This document shows, piece after piece, positions 12,112 through 24,158 of a stretch of 64,000 nucleotides of DNA. A program made the position numbers and the translations under genes. Below the pieces are notes generated by a model, which saw nothing but the letters and a program-made list of their open reading frames with translations, ran no database searches and was not told where the DNA came from. Source of the DNA: Syngnathus acus. Taxonomy: Eukaryota > Chordata > Actinopteri > Syngnathiformes > Syngnathidae. The DNA is taken from contig NC_051097.1 of assembly GCF_901709675.1 (NCBI RefSeq), positions 1,972,539 to 2,036,538 on the forward strand. The letters run 5' to 3'. How positions within the stretch are numbered: the stretch's first letter is position 1; every line of letters begins with the position of its first letter.

Positions 12112-12666
12112 CAGTGGTCCCCAACCACCGGGCCGCGGACCGGTACCGGTCCGTGGGTCACTTGGTACCGGGCCGCCAAGCCGCACAGAAAAAAAAAAAA
12201 ATTATCGACGATCAATTAATTCAGGTCAAGACACTCGTCCCGGTTACGTGACATGTTTCCCCAGTCGAGCCCGCAAAGCTAATATGTGGCGACAGGCTAA
12301 CTAACCAGGCAATGAAGCATTCAAAACTGCTTCAACACATGGAGAACAAGCATCCTGCAATAAAAGACAAACCTTAATCACTTCGGGTGTCATTGTCTCC
12401 GATTACGTCTAGATGGGACCGGCTCGTTTCTGAGAAACAAACTCAGTGCTCCCACTAATTCAACGTAATGGTGAGTTTTATTTTTGTCATTTGTACTTGT
12501 TTTTATGTCAGTCGTATCATTTTATTTCATCGTATTTATATATTTATTATAAATGTATTATTTATTTATTTATATAAATGTATTATTTATTTATATAAAT
12601 GCCGGTCCGCGGAAATATTTCTGACATGTAACTGGTCCGTGGCGCAAAAAAGGTTGGGGACCACTG
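12112..12666 (+). mobile_element. hAT element remnant with BED-finger trace
   Basis: The termini CAGTGGTCCCCAACC and GGTTGGGGACCACTG are inverted, and the element is flanked by a perfect 8-base duplication CTGTAGAT (12104-12111, 12667-12674). That is diagnostic of the hAT superfamily. Inside, about 12306-12375 translates to a segment ending KLLQHMENKHPAIKDKP. This is the second half of a BED zinc finger as carried at the N-terminus of ZBED/SCAND3-type transposases. The rest of the transposase is deleted (555 bp in total). The interior also holds repeated TTTATTTATATAAATG units. Confidence 0.9.
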
Positions 12667-12919
12667 CTGTAGATCATAAAACAAAGGAGCAATCAAAAGT
12701 AAAGAGAAGGGACAAATACAAAAGCAGCATTTGAGGGGGTTCTAAGGAAAATTAACATCAATCCAAGACCCAATAAAAAGAGTCAGAGATTTAAGGTGTT
12801 ACCCTTTGGGCCAGGGCAGTTTCAAATAAAAGTATAATTTAAAGTTTTTTAGATAATTACACAAAATGGCAGCCACTTGCCATCACATTGCTGATTAAAT
12901 GAGGCTACAAGCAGACATA

Positions 12920-13331
12920 CCGTATTTTCCGGACTATAAGGCGCACCTAAAAACTTAAAATGTTCTCAAAAGCCGACAGTGCGCCTTATAGTCCGGTGCG
13001 CCTTATGTATGGACCAAATTCCTAAATTTAAACTAGCCCGAAGCATTGTGTCATGAAATCAATCATGAGTGGCCCGCTGAAGACTATGAATCATGAATCA
13101 AAAAGACTATGGATCATTATTTTGTGATTATAAAGTAATTTGTTGTGTCTGAAGTTGAAATAAAAAAGATAAAATGGAGAATGATTTGATTTGGATTAAA
13201 AATCTGACATGATGCATTAATGGTGCGCCTTATAGTCCGGTGCACCTTATATCAGGAGAAAGTTTTAAAATGGGCCATTCATTGAAGGTGCGCTTTATAG
13301 TCCGGTGTGCCTTATAGTCCGGAAAATACGG
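12920..13331. mobile_element. 'TATAAGGCGC' MITE (family A), full-length
   Basis: Inverted ends CCGTATTTTCCGGACTATA (left) and its complement (right) with a TA on each side (12918-12919, 13332-13333). Internally there are repeated GTGCGCCTTATAGTCCGGTG motifs and a GTTCTCAAAAGCCGACAG block shared with the copy at 40854. It is 412 bp and noncoding. Confidence 0.85.
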
Positions 13332-13339
13332 TAATTACA

Positions 13340-14620
13340 ATTTGTATGTAGTTCACAGACATACCACCAATTGGCTCTCCCATGTCTTTAATGACAGTGG
13401 CAGCTGAACTCTAAATTACAATCTCGTGTTTAGATGTCTCTAGTCCTTTTTAAACAAGTACATTCCTAAGTCTATACCGTTGTGTAACTACGAGCTATAA
13501 TATCACCTTGAATAACAGTCTACTAAAATTAGACATACTAGTCAACAAAGATGTTCCTTGAAGCGGGGTTGAATAATACACTGTAACTGGTCATGCTTTA
13601 CAAAATGGAGATACGTTTGATCTGCAAACATACAAGTGCATGAGCATAAAAAGTTACAATTAAAAAAAAAAAACTCAATCCATTCAATTTCTTAATGCAC
13701 CTTGTGTATTGTTTTTTTCATCTTTAGTGCATTGGTTGCTCATGATTAATTCTGCAGTTAAAAAAATATCAATCGATTGTTAAGATCACGTCTGGAAGAA
13801 ACTGACAAGACGGAGTACACAATTGCAACCAGCAGAGGTGCTGTTGATTCAGACTCAACTCATTTGTGGTCTGAAGAACAAGATGATGTCAGTAATGGAA
13901 AGTTGAGCAACAGCCATAAAGAACTCCTCTATGGCACAATTATTCCTGTCAGCAATAATCTGCTCAATACCACAATACCACAGTTCAGAACATTCAGTTT
14001 ATCTCATTAAAAAAAAAAATCTACATAAATTAACACTCAATTGATTGTCACTTTTTCCTTTAGTCAACCCAGGAAACGTCAAATGCTTGTCCCCCAATTG
14101 ATAGAATTTTTTCTTTTATTTTCAGCGATTATGTGAATAGCCATGGGGCTTCTAGTACAAAATTTCCTTTGGATAATATCAGCTCTACACTGAAGAGTAG
14201 AGCAAACAAAACACAAGTAAAACATTTTTCAAAAATCAACATCTTTCATAACAACTAACTATTGATACTTTTCTGAGTTCATTATGCATCTAACGCAAGC
14301 TCAGGAATTTGCTCATGTCTTAAGAAATAATTTCTTGTGCGTAAGGGGTGGCAGCACGTCCAGACCAAATATGGCCGAGTGAAAACACTACAAGCCAATC
14401 TGTGCAGCACGCTGGAATGAAAAGCTATTCTCCTTAACTGGTGTGAATGTGGACCATGACACTACACATTGACAGGAGCCTAAAGTTACTCCCTCCCTCT
14501 CTTTAGGCTGAATTTGTTTATCTGGTGGCTCAGGACTGCCTACTTTACCGACTTTGAAAGAGGGACACTCAAATTTGCCTGCTGGAATATTCAGCTCATT
14601 TTTTATTTAATATTTTACCT
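13340..14620. other. tln1 intron, no gene recognised
   Basis: A plus-strand open frame of 77 codons at 13777-14010 has unusually balanced composition for this intron, but I recognise no family and see no splice context that demands it. The remainder is AT-rich with poly(A) and poly(T) runs. Confidence 0.4.
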
Positions 14621-14627
14621 TAATACT

Positions 14628-14941
14628 AAAGTTAAAGTTAAGTTAAAGTCCCAATGATCGTCACACACACATCTGGGTGTGGTGAAATTTGTCCTCTGCA
14701 TTTAACCCATCCCCGTGTGATTTTAATCCATCCCCTGCGGGAGAGGGGAGCAGTGAGCAGCAGCGGTGCCGCGCTCGGGAATCAGTTGGTGATCTAACCC
14801 CCCAATTCCAACCCTTAATGCTGAGTGCCAAGCAGGGAAGCAATGGGTCCCATTTTTTATAGTCTTTGGTATGACCCGGCCGGGGTTTGAACCCACAACC
14901 TTCCAGTCTCAGGGCAGACACTCTACCACTAGGCCACTGAG
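14628..14941 (-). mobile_element. tRNA-derived SINE, full-length
   Basis: In minus-strand sense it begins GCTCAGTGGCCTAGTGGTAG, with a pol III A-box-like TGGCCTAGTGGTAG. A B-box-like GGTTCAAACCCC occurs 40-50 bases later. A conserved body ends CCCAATGATCGTGACTTTAA-like, with a (TTTAAC)-type tail at the plus-strand left (14628-14648). A fragment of the same body (CCCAATGATCGTCACACAC and AGGCAATGGGTCCCATTTTT) recurs at 43410-43470. The ORF across it is accidental. Confidence 0.8.
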
Positions 14942-15074
14942 CTTATACACGATTATAAGAACTCGGCAGACTGTCTTTGAGGCATCACAAATACTTGATA
15001 TCAGTCGCACAACTACAACAATTAATCTTTTGTCTATAGGTTACATTCTTTATCTCTCCCAGGCAGAATACTAA

Positions 15075-16360
15075 TGTATTTTATGCACACTCAAAGAGGT
15101 AGGAAGTTGAATGTACGACAAGTTTCATAGCAACTTGATGTGAAATTACCACCAGGACCACAATGACCTCAATGTGAAGACATGTATTTTGAGTTGGTTA
15201 TTTGTGCTCAGGCATATTTCTTGTCTAACAACAATGCAACTGTATGGTTAAAAGTGACATTTTTGTCTGACATTTAAAGGGGACACAAGTGAGATACACA
15301 CTTGAATATACATAGAAGAGGTTAACCCTAACGTGACAAGCCAAAAGTCACAACAACACTAGACTTGTTTTGCTTTTCATGGCTGATGGCTTTGGCAGCA
15401 AAGTCTGCTGACAGGACAAAAGATATATGCATGTCACTTCCTTTACGCATCTGAAAATTGTCCACGACAATGTTCAGAATAATCTCAAAACATCAATAAC
15501 AATCTTTCTGTCGTTATTCTATGGGGGATTCCACACACCCAAAGACAGCTTTTGTTCTTTATTTTGGATAAGGTAGAAAAGCTGAGCTTTACAGGAATAG
15601 GCAGAGCCTGGTAGCAGATGAACAATAGCAATAAATAAAAGCAGTCTTCAATTTCGGCAAGCCTCAACTGAATAAAAAAAAAAAACAATGACTACTCTGT
15701 ACTTTGCACAAGGAAGCTTCGTCGTATGCGAGAAAGATCATTTAGAATTTCTGTTTCAAGCCATGCTGGTTTGTTGTGAATGTCATTAAAACAGCAGCTA
15801 CAGAATGATATCATGCATGCAGCAGTGCATGCACAAGAGAGCGTGCACAACAATATTTTTTACAAGAGGTTATTGATCAACTACCACTTGTCTTAGCATG
15901 CAGAGTGCATGGACAAGAGAGCGTGCAGAACATTCTTTTTTTACAAGAGGTTATCTTGGCCTCATCTCTTTGCTGCAAACAGATACATTGTTCGTGGTAC
16001 AGGACTCCTGATGTGTGGATTTAAGTCTGCTCATCAGGTAGTATTAACAAGTGACTGGGCAAATAATTAATATTTGAGACTAGTCACAATTGAATATTTT
16101 TAAAATTTAATATTCTATCAACTACTCCATTGATTAATTGAATGATCGCATAAGATTTCATTTGTGCCAAAGTGTGTTAAAAACAATTCCTCATTTACTC
16201 TTTATTAATTTATTATTGTTTTGTTTATTTTGTACTATTTTGTGATAAAAAAAAACTAAACAAAAAGGTCTGCTTTTATGAAGAGCTAGAGAAATCCAAG
16301 AATTATAACTTTGAAGGGCCTGATATCAGAATATTAGGTGAATCTTGGTTAAAAAATGGC
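15075..16360. other. tln1 intron; one tandem duplication
   Basis: No exon seen. An imperfect ~79-base tandem duplication covers 15817-15876 and 15896-15953, each with GTGCATG.ACAAGAGAGCGTGCA followed by TTTACAAGAGGTTAT. The rest is AT-rich with no feature I can name. Confidence 0.5.
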
Positions 16361-16368
16361 ACTAAACT

Positions 16369-16455
16369 ACCCATCCATCCATCTTCTGTACCGCTTGTCC
16401 CCATGGGCGTCGCAGGCGTGCTGAAGCCTATCCCAGGAGTCATCGGGCATGACTT
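16369..16455 (-). mobile_element. SINE 3' fragment ('CCATCCATC...TACCGCTTGTCC')
   Basis: Reads CCATCCATCCATCTTCTGTA then CCGCTTGTCC, GTCGCAGGCGTGCTGAAGCC and TATCCCAG. It is the 3' tail in reverse orientation of the SINE that is longer at 34309 and 56782. Confidence 0.75.
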
Positions 16456-16963
16456 GATTGATAAAATATGAGACGATTAGTAATCAATTTATTGTTGAGC
16501 AATCTATTAATTCAGATACCTTTAATACACTTGCATGTTTTGAAAGTGACTATGGAACTGATATCATCCAGTCGAGTGGGAGAAATGCCAAGCATTACGA
16601 CAGGAACTAGACCGTGTCAGCCAAAAACTCGAGCTAAAAAGCAGTTAACCATGAAAGGGGCATGATAGACCGCAATCACTGAAGTATGGATATCACTAAA
16701 GACCAAGCATTCCTACATACAGTGGAAAAAGCTGGCATTATCCACTTATTGGTAAGGCTAAAACGCTTTAAAGTTGACTTTAAAACAATACAAAGTTTGC
16801 ACATTTGTATAAATGTAATTCAATGTATTTTTGCCAGAAGTATTTTATTTAAAGGTAGGCATCTTGTACTTTAATTCTAAAAGAGAACATTTTATTTATG
16901 TTATGTGCTTGATCAAATAAAAGCTAACGTTCTTTAGAGTTTGTTATTTTAAAAAATCCTATA

Positions 16964-17040
16964 CAGCAATCCCTCGTTTATCGCAGATAATTGGTTTCAA
17001 GACCACCCGCGATGTGAAAATCCGCGAAGTAGTGTGAGCC
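16964..17040 (+). mobile_element. Tigger-like 'CAGTAATCCCTCG' element, left end
   Basis: TA followed by CAGCAATCCCTCGTTTATCG and ACCACCCGCGATGTGAAAATCCGCGAAGTA. The same end occurs at 30751. No matching right terminus was found downstream, so only a fragment is called. Confidence 0.65.
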
Positions 17041-17212
17041 TCTCATTTTTAACATACATAAATTTTTTGTGTATCAATAAGTGTATATTAAACCATATAA
17101 GTGCATTATGTTATCGTTAGAACATTAAATAATAGCTTCAAATATGTACTATATTAATACGTAGTATAAACGACAGAAAATAATGTATAAATAATATAAA
17201 CATAAATATAAT

Positions 17213-17248
<36 letters not shown>

Positions 17249-18880
17249 CTAAAGTATACATAATGTATTATTATAACAACTTTTTTATAACAAAGTACAA
17301 GTGTACATACTGTAAATGTGTTTTTTAGAACTCTTTTATTATAAAAAATGTATAACAAGGTACAATACTGTAAATATATTTTAAGAACTCTGATTATTAT
17401 TATTACAACTTTTTTATAAAACGGTACTACGCCTATTTTTTTACTCAGATGCTAGTCATGCACACGTTTCTTGAGTATGCTATTTTTTAGACAGTGTACA
17501 GTTGTTTTTTGTATAGCCCTTACACATGGCATCTAATCATAATGGAGGTGAAAAAAAGGAAGCATTAACATTGTGGCTCATGAATGAGACCAGATCCACG
17601 ACCCTCAGCAAAAACAAGGTAAGTTTGGAAAAACAATCATTTTGTTCTGTACTGGGTATTCTTGGGTTACGGGAAAAAAAAAAAAAACACTTCAATTTCA
17701 ATGTTACCGACAATCCACTCTACTGGACTAACCCTTTCGTTCACCAATTCCCCAAATTAAGATTTTACTGTACTTGTAAACTACATCGTCTTCAAAAAGC
17801 CAATAGTTTAAAGTAAATGCCCACACAGACAAATTGCAAAGAGATGTAAAATGATCCCTTTTACCACTCTGCTTGTTCCATACTTGCAAGAAGCAAGTTG
17901 CAACAAGCCCCTCTACTTTGAGGAACCTCCACCAAGCCACTGTACAGTACACGTAGGCAGACATGGTTTGGAAAAAGATTGTTATGCTTACTAGATAAAA
18001 ACTGGAATTTCACCCAAAAAAAAGTGTGAAAAAGGTAGATCACACATCAGTAATCCTCTCAAATTGTGCATGTAAAAAAAAGTCAGTCTTACCACAGACT
18101 GACTATCCAAGCTGGGTTCTTCCTATCCACTACCCTGCAAAACAGCCAACACTACTCGTGCCAACAAGTCACATAATGTGCATGTTATTGACGTGGTTAT
18201 TTTAGGCCACGAATGAAAGCGGTGAAGTGTTTTAGTTTGAGATTTAAAATGGTGGTAAAAGATTCTAATTCAAAAGACGATGTAAATGAGGAATCAAACT
18301 AGATGCTTGTTCATCGATAAAACGCTCTTCAGTTTACAGAAGCCTGTCTGCAAACAGATCAGAGCAAACTGGGTGAGCTGCAGCCTAAATTCTTTTTGAG
18401 AAATAACCACCTCAATGCTGATGTTATTTATTACTGTGATAAGTGGAATTATGATATTGATACAGTAAATAAATAATGAAGAGAACACCAAAGTGTGTTC
18501 ATGCAACATGCCCATACAAGGTTTTGACAAACCTGCCTATTAGCCCCAATGACAATGAATCAAAGTAGAGATTTATGAACGCAAATTCCTCCACAGTTGT
18601 CACACCCTCTCAACATAGCCGTGCTAGAATTGACACCCAGAGGCTATAAGCTTTGTCCTGTCTAAAGCACAACGCGCCCTAGGCTCAGTTTATTTCAACC
18701 CAAATGAAATAATGCTAGCTGGTCATTTACTCCCGGTTCTCCAAACACCCCAACACAAGGTCTCAAAAGGAGAGAAAACGACGTGGAAATACGGAAATGT
18801 TCACAACAACATGAATTCCCACAACACACACACACATGAGAAGACACACTCGTCATCCCACGACTACTACAATTGAATAC
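17041..18880. other. tln1 intron, no gene recognised
   Basis: AT-rich to about 17420 with a (GT)n microsatellite at 17214-17246. Beyond that lie a few poly(A) runs and short ORFs without family resemblance. Confidence 0.4.
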
Positions 18881-19300
18881 GTCTTCGCTTTCTCTATATA
18901 AGTCTGCACACGTCATAACTCGGTGGTCTTTTCAGCGTACGAGTACGGCCGTCCTGCTACGTATGAGAAGAGAACGAAGAGGAAAGGCGCAGTTAGCTTC
19001 CACTAGCCATCCATGAGAACTGCACGCCGCTGCGTAGAAGTGGAAACTATTTAGGAATTAAAGATCTATCCACACGATTAATTTTCGACTGCAACAAATA
19101 CCACTGATAAACAAATCAGCGTCACTAACTTTTTATTTCGTTTCCACGCCGAATCTCTGGTGACGTCAAGGACTTGCAAGAACGGTGGAAACTTTTCAAA
19201 GTTAAAAACATAAATCCTACCTGAGCGCGCTGTTAACAGTGCCACTGACAGGTCCCTTGGAATTTCAATGAAACGATTTTCTGGTGACTTCAATTAATCC
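18880..19300. promoter_or_regulatory. Candidate promoter/5' exon region (probably tln1)
   Basis: This stretch is richer in CpG than its surroundings. It holds a perfect CRE TGACGTCA (19161-19168), a TATA-like CTATATAAG on the plus strand (about 18892-18900), and on the minus strand a good 5' splice site CAG|GTAGGATTT (exon side 19221). No noncoding 5' exon for the leftward talin gene is otherwise visible, and this would be the last transcription start before hmgcs1. The assignment is inference. The TATA on the plus strand would point the other way, towards a divergent transcript. No TSS evidence is available. Confidence 0.35.
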
Positions 19301-20220
19301 AAGAAACAGAGCAAGTTTGAGCAGGGAGAATGGGCAGTTGGCGACCTTTTTTTCTAACTTCCCCTCCCTATCCGCTCAGGGTAGTGGTGGCTGCAAACTC
19401 CTCCCTGGATGCATACTGCATGACTGCATTGGGACGGGTGGTGTCTCAGCAGATCAGCAGGCCAGATCTGAAGCTAATCTGTGACTGTCAAACAAAATAA
19501 ATGTAATACTACGTTAGTGATAGCGATTCTGTTTTGATCATAGATCTAAGATTATATGGAACGTACGTACAAAGTGCTGCACGAGGTTCATTACCTTTGT
19601 GCCATCTCGCGGTATGTAGGGGAAGTGCTCAGATAACAGCTCAAATGACAAGGTCGTTCCAAAAATGGCAATTTAGAAACCAACATTTTTAAATACAATC
19701 ACTTTTTTTGCTACGTTGTCAAGGAAAATAGCTAAACTATAATCTAATTTGAGATAGTAAGGCACCTAAAATAAATAAAAAATACAGATGCATAAATTCT
19801 TTCCAAATAGTAATTTATATGAGAAAAAATGTGGCCTCGCTTTTTCAACCTCTTGATTTAGAAAAATCTGTGACTAATTTGGGGACCCAAAGAGGACGCT
19901 GAGCTGTTCGGTGCGTACTGCTTTATGACTATGTAAACAGACTGCCAACTATGGACCCATTCTTGTATCGCCCCCCCCCCCCCCCCCCAAAAATCTACCT
20001 TATTTCATTTTTATTATGTGTATTATTAGTGATAAAGGAGTTACATGTTATTACTATCTGTTATTACTGTGTATAGCTCCTGACATTTACATACCATAAA
20101 AAAATTACCATAAAAAATCACTCCTTTGAAGTCCCCTTTAAATGGACATCTTAACTTTAAATATTATGAACAAAATACAGAAGAATTTCCAGATCAACTC
20201 TAACAGCAGATATTCATCAG
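19300..20220. other. tln1-hmgcs1 intergenic, no gene recognised
   Basis: Contains a run of about 20 C residues at 19971-19988. No conserved ORF is seen on either strand. Confidence 0.4.
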
Positions 20221-20221
20221 T

Positions 20222-20620
20222 CATCTGTGTCACGCACCAGTGTCGTCCAGCCACGCCACCTTGTCACCAGGATCGCTGTCACCTGTCGCGGGCTGATTGG
20301 GAGCGCTATATTGGCGCGGCCAGTGCGACAATGCTTGTCATCTTGTCTCGTGATGTATCCGTGCACACCGGTCCCTTCCACAGTTGCTCTCCTTGGAGAT
20401 CACCCGTCCGCCACGTCCAGTCCTCGCCAGTGCGAAGTCCAGCCGCCAGCTCCTTCCCCTGGCTTGCCATCCGGCTATCCAGCCCCGACGAGCGCAACCT
20501 CGCCCGATCGCCGCTTCAGCCCTCCAGCGTTCCCCTCTCCCTCCACAATAAAGACAGCTTCACTTTGCATTTGGCTGTACTGTCCGATCTCTCACAATCT
20601 GAGCTTTAATGAAACACCCA
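20222..20620 (+). repeat. GC-rich island, possibly a solo-LTR fragment
   Basis: About 390 bases of markedly higher GC than both flanks. It starts GTGTCACGCACCAG, contains a pyrimidine-rich CCCTCTCCCTCC followed by ACAATAAAGAC, and then an AT-rich stretch. A GC-rich U3-R-like block ending at AATAAA is typical of fish LTRs, but I found neither a partner LTR, a primer-binding site nor a clear duplication. The 155- and 134-codon overlapping frames have no recognisable domain. Confidence 0.3.
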
Positions 20621-20624
20621 ACAC

Positions 20625-22615
20625 ATGTTGATTTTGGTCTTGCTATGCCACAGGGTATTGATTTGGGAAATAAATTATTAGATTTTTCCATGCACCTTAA
20701 GTGTACACCCCTTGTTGGGAAACACTGCTCTAGAGTATACCTGTGAATTGTATTACCAGTTCATTTACAGTAAATAATACTGATCCCAAATTATGTAGCA
20801 TATTCAGTTGCATGCATTGGACTTGGAAAAATAGAGGGGAAAAAACATTGAAAGTACAGTACTTAAAAATAAGTCTTTAGTGTGATGAGACCAATTGAAG
20901 TGAAAACAGCCCAACAGCAAACGGTGAATACAGTATTAATTTATTTGCTTAAGATTTACAGGAACAATATGAATAAAAATAAATCTCAGATAACATCCAC
21001 TCGCTCCTATCTACAATGCATAAAATTTTTACAGCTTTTACTGTACAATACCGTCAAATTTTAAGATCGTGTGACCTCTTAGGCAAGCCTCATATTCCAT
21101 TACTACATTACAGTCACACTCGCAAAACATAGCCACACTGCATTTGTGATGTTAGCGTGTGTGGAGAGGCACAAACCGACTTTACAACTGAGAATTTTTG
21201 TACATACAGTAAGGAGACAAATTGTGTTTACATTTGATACATAATTGAAATAAGGCTTCTTACTTTCAACAACCGTCTAATTCGCCAAACCCCCATTAAT
21301 TTTCAAGACTTGTGTTTGCCATGGTTTATACCTGAGTCATATTTATGCCAATGCTGGATATTTTAATCAAGATTTAACAGGAATAAAACCAGAGCGACAC
21401 AGATGAAAAAAGATACTTCAAATGACTAATGAAAAAGACGTACACTGAAATGATGGCCACTGCAAGTTCAAAAAGCAATTATTTAGGTTGAGCTTCCTGT
21501 CAACAAACATGACAACAAGTGAAGCACAAAAACACTGAAACACAACTAATGCAAAATGACATTGACTCAAAACAATTTAGTCTTTTTCTGGTTTCAATTA
21601 TAATTAGCAGGTACTTGCTGTGTAGAGTGGCATGGCAGAAGACTAACTAAAGATTCAGTTCACATTGTGAAGTAATAGCTAATAATTATTTTTATAATAA
21701 TTATATAATACAATGATTATCGTTTATCTTCTTATATATTATAATAATAAAAAATAAGATGAATTAATTAAAGATGGTAGATGATGATTCTCCTAAATGA
21801 CACTACCAAATAAGCTATTATCAAATTAGTGTTTCCGTAAGAGTGCAATGTCATGTTATATCTATAACCCAATGAGTGCAGGCTATAATTAAACTGAAAT
21901 TGCAAAAATATATATGGAAATATTAATGTAGGTACAATTGAAAACATATGCATAAAAAGGCGTGATTAGGGTTGGCTGCTGTTGAGCCAATATGACGAAT
22001 GCCACACATGCACATGTGTGTAAAAACCTCATTTTAAAATACTCTGGTACGTGATGCTAGTCATAACAGTCTGTGCGCCCAAATAAAAAGATCTAAAAAT
22101 GTAATGTATTAAATTAAGTTTTCCTAACAATCTTTGATGTTGTGAAATACATGGTCCACTTTGAAAAGGTGTGTCGACTAGGTAAGGATGGGCAAGTCAC
22201 AGGCAGTTCAGCAGCTGTGAACGCTGTTCACGAGCTGTGCTGCAAGACCAATGACCCATTGGCCTTTTGACCGCTTAGTATTTGCACCGTCTCCAAATTA
22301 CTGGACCTCGATACCTTGACGAAGAGCTGAGAGCTCTCAGTTGCTAATGCCATTGTCAGAGTTGGATGTGGCCACAGGGATGCGCGGCATCTTCTTGGCT
22401 GGACTCGGGATGTGCTAGAATGCCAGATCAAAAGCTTAGGTTTTAGTCCTAAAATGCACATTTACTATACCTTAATATAACTGAACTGTAGTTGAAAAAT
22501 GTACTGTACTTGACAAGTAGAATATTTGAATTGTGTTTAATTCAGTCATTCTTTTGCGTACTCCAGCAATAGCAAACATGTAATTGAACCGTATAAATAA
22601 ACTGCCTTGCATATA
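20625..22615. other. Intergenic/possible hmgcs1 3' UTR, no coding feature
   Basis: AT-rich, with many TTTATT strings (AATAAA on the hmgcs1 strand), none decisive. No conserved ORF. The true 3' end of hmgcs1 cannot be placed from sequence alone. Confidence 0.4.
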
Positions 22616-22617
22616 TA

Positions 22618-23032
22618 CCGTATTTTCCGGAATCTAAGTCGCAGTTTTTTTCATAGTTTGGCTGGGGGTCGATTTATAATCTGGAGCGATTTAAATGTGA
22701 AATTATTAACACATTATTACTTGATCATTAACACATTACTTACTAGTATAGTTGATCATTTCACATGTTCTTTTTATTATGTTATTATGTTCGATAAACG
22801 TGTTATTTATGTTGTAGTTATTTGAATAACTGTTAATGTTACGTCAGGCACGTTCTCAGTTCCTTATTTGTGTTTATGTCATGTTAGCATACCGTATTGT
22901 TTCGCCTGTTGCTGCCTGTTCATGTCTGTTCTTGGTGTTGGATTTTGTCAAATAAAGTTCCCCCACTTTATTGTGCATTTTATGGCTGATGCGACGTATA
23001 TTCCGGAGCGATTTATAGTCCGAAAAATACGG
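22618..23032 (+). mobile_element. 'TAAGTCGC' MITE (family B), full-length
   Basis: CCGTATTTTCCGGAATCTAA at the left and GTCCGAAAAATACGG at the right, flanked by TA (22616-22617, 23033-23034). It contains the family blocks GTTACGTCAGGCACGTTCTC and GTGTTGGATTTTGTCAAATA. It lies just beyond the hmgcs1 stop codon in the 3' direction, so it may be part of the 3' UTR or bound it. Confidence 0.85.
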
Positions 23033-23139
23033 TACTCCCTTTTATTCAATCAGTTCAATCAGCAGATGCTTTATCTATATGTTCTCTGTGGCATTTCCTC
23101 AGATAATTTATATTGCATTTGGGAAGACATTTTTTTTTT

Positions 23140-23214
23140 TCTTCTTCTTTATTATGCATTTTATGGCTGGTGCGACTTGTACTCCGGAGCAATTTATATT
23201 CCAGAAAATACGGT
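23140..23214 (+). mobile_element. Family B MITE, right-end fragment
   Basis: TTATTATGCATTTTATGGCT, then GCGACTTGTACTCCGGAGCA and CAGAAAATACGGTA. This is the terminal 75 bases of the family, immediately downstream of the hmgcs1 stop codon (7 bases away). Confidence 0.75.
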
Positions 23215-23220
23215 ATATAT

Positions 23221-24108
23221 TCATGCTAGCTTTGAAGACTTGTTACAGAAGTCTTGGGATAGAATCTGTACCTCAGTGGCAGTGCTGCAGCGAACACGTT
23301 CTGGCTCTGAAGGCAGGTCATTGTCCAGAGGTCTCCTGGCATATTCCCTACGGTGTTTCTCATCCACTCGTGTCAAATACCAAGTGCCTGGAAACAGATC
23401 CTCCACAGAGCCACGAGGGATGTAGCTGGCTGGTAGATTTAAAGCACGACAGAACAATAAACACACATTTGGACAAGCTGTTCCGAAACAATAAAGCAAA
23501 GAGCACCATATTCAAGTGTTACAGCACATTGCCATACAAACCATTTTGCACTACAGTGGAACCTCGATTTAACCAACTCGGAACCAAAAGGATGCCGGAA
23601 TCAACGGCTAATAGGATTCAGTCCACTTAATAACAGCCCTCTGTACAGTACCTTAGTTCCAGAACTGAGTGGAGTGTGTATGTGTGTGTGTGTATGTGCA
23701 AGTCTGATATTTATTGTACAATAAATTAATTTATTGACTGTGGAAAATGGAAAGAGACTTAATATATTAAATCACAATCAAAATATTGAGGGAAGAAAAT
23801 CACAATTCAATTACTTTTTAAAATCATTTGACACTTAATAAATTATACGCCTAATGTAATTGCTTCTTGAATCTGGCCAAGGAATATTTTGGCATGCTTT
23901 TATTTTCAGCACTGTTTATATTCAATGTTCAACACGAACGTCGGAAATTTCATACCTAAGTGGTGGGTCTCTTCTCTGAGCTTCATGTTTTCAGAGAAGA
24001 CAGCAGGTGAAACCTTCTTCCTTGACTCCAACCTGACCTTGAGGTCACTCATACTACAGATAAGTTTGTCAAGAGCAGAACCTAGGGGCAGGAGAAAGTC
24101 AACTTAAA

Positions 24109-24158
<50 letters not shown>

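Noticed and set aside
13777-14010. A 77-codon ORF with non-repetitive composition
   Set aside because: No recognised family, and no supporting start or splice signals; kept only as a note in the intron entry.
14661-14941. A tRNA gene suggested by A- and B-box-like motifs
   Set aside because: The boxes belong to the head of a SINE with a repeat body and a tail; no full cloverleaf with an intact acceptor stem was evident.
20142-20631. Overlapping 155- and 134-codon frames in a GC-rich block
   Set aside because: No domain, no splice context, and the block looks like a repeat (possibly LTR).
22868-23630. Open frames of about 185 codons near the hmgcs1 3' end
   Set aside because: They combine MITE sequence with the antisense of the last hmgcs1 exon.
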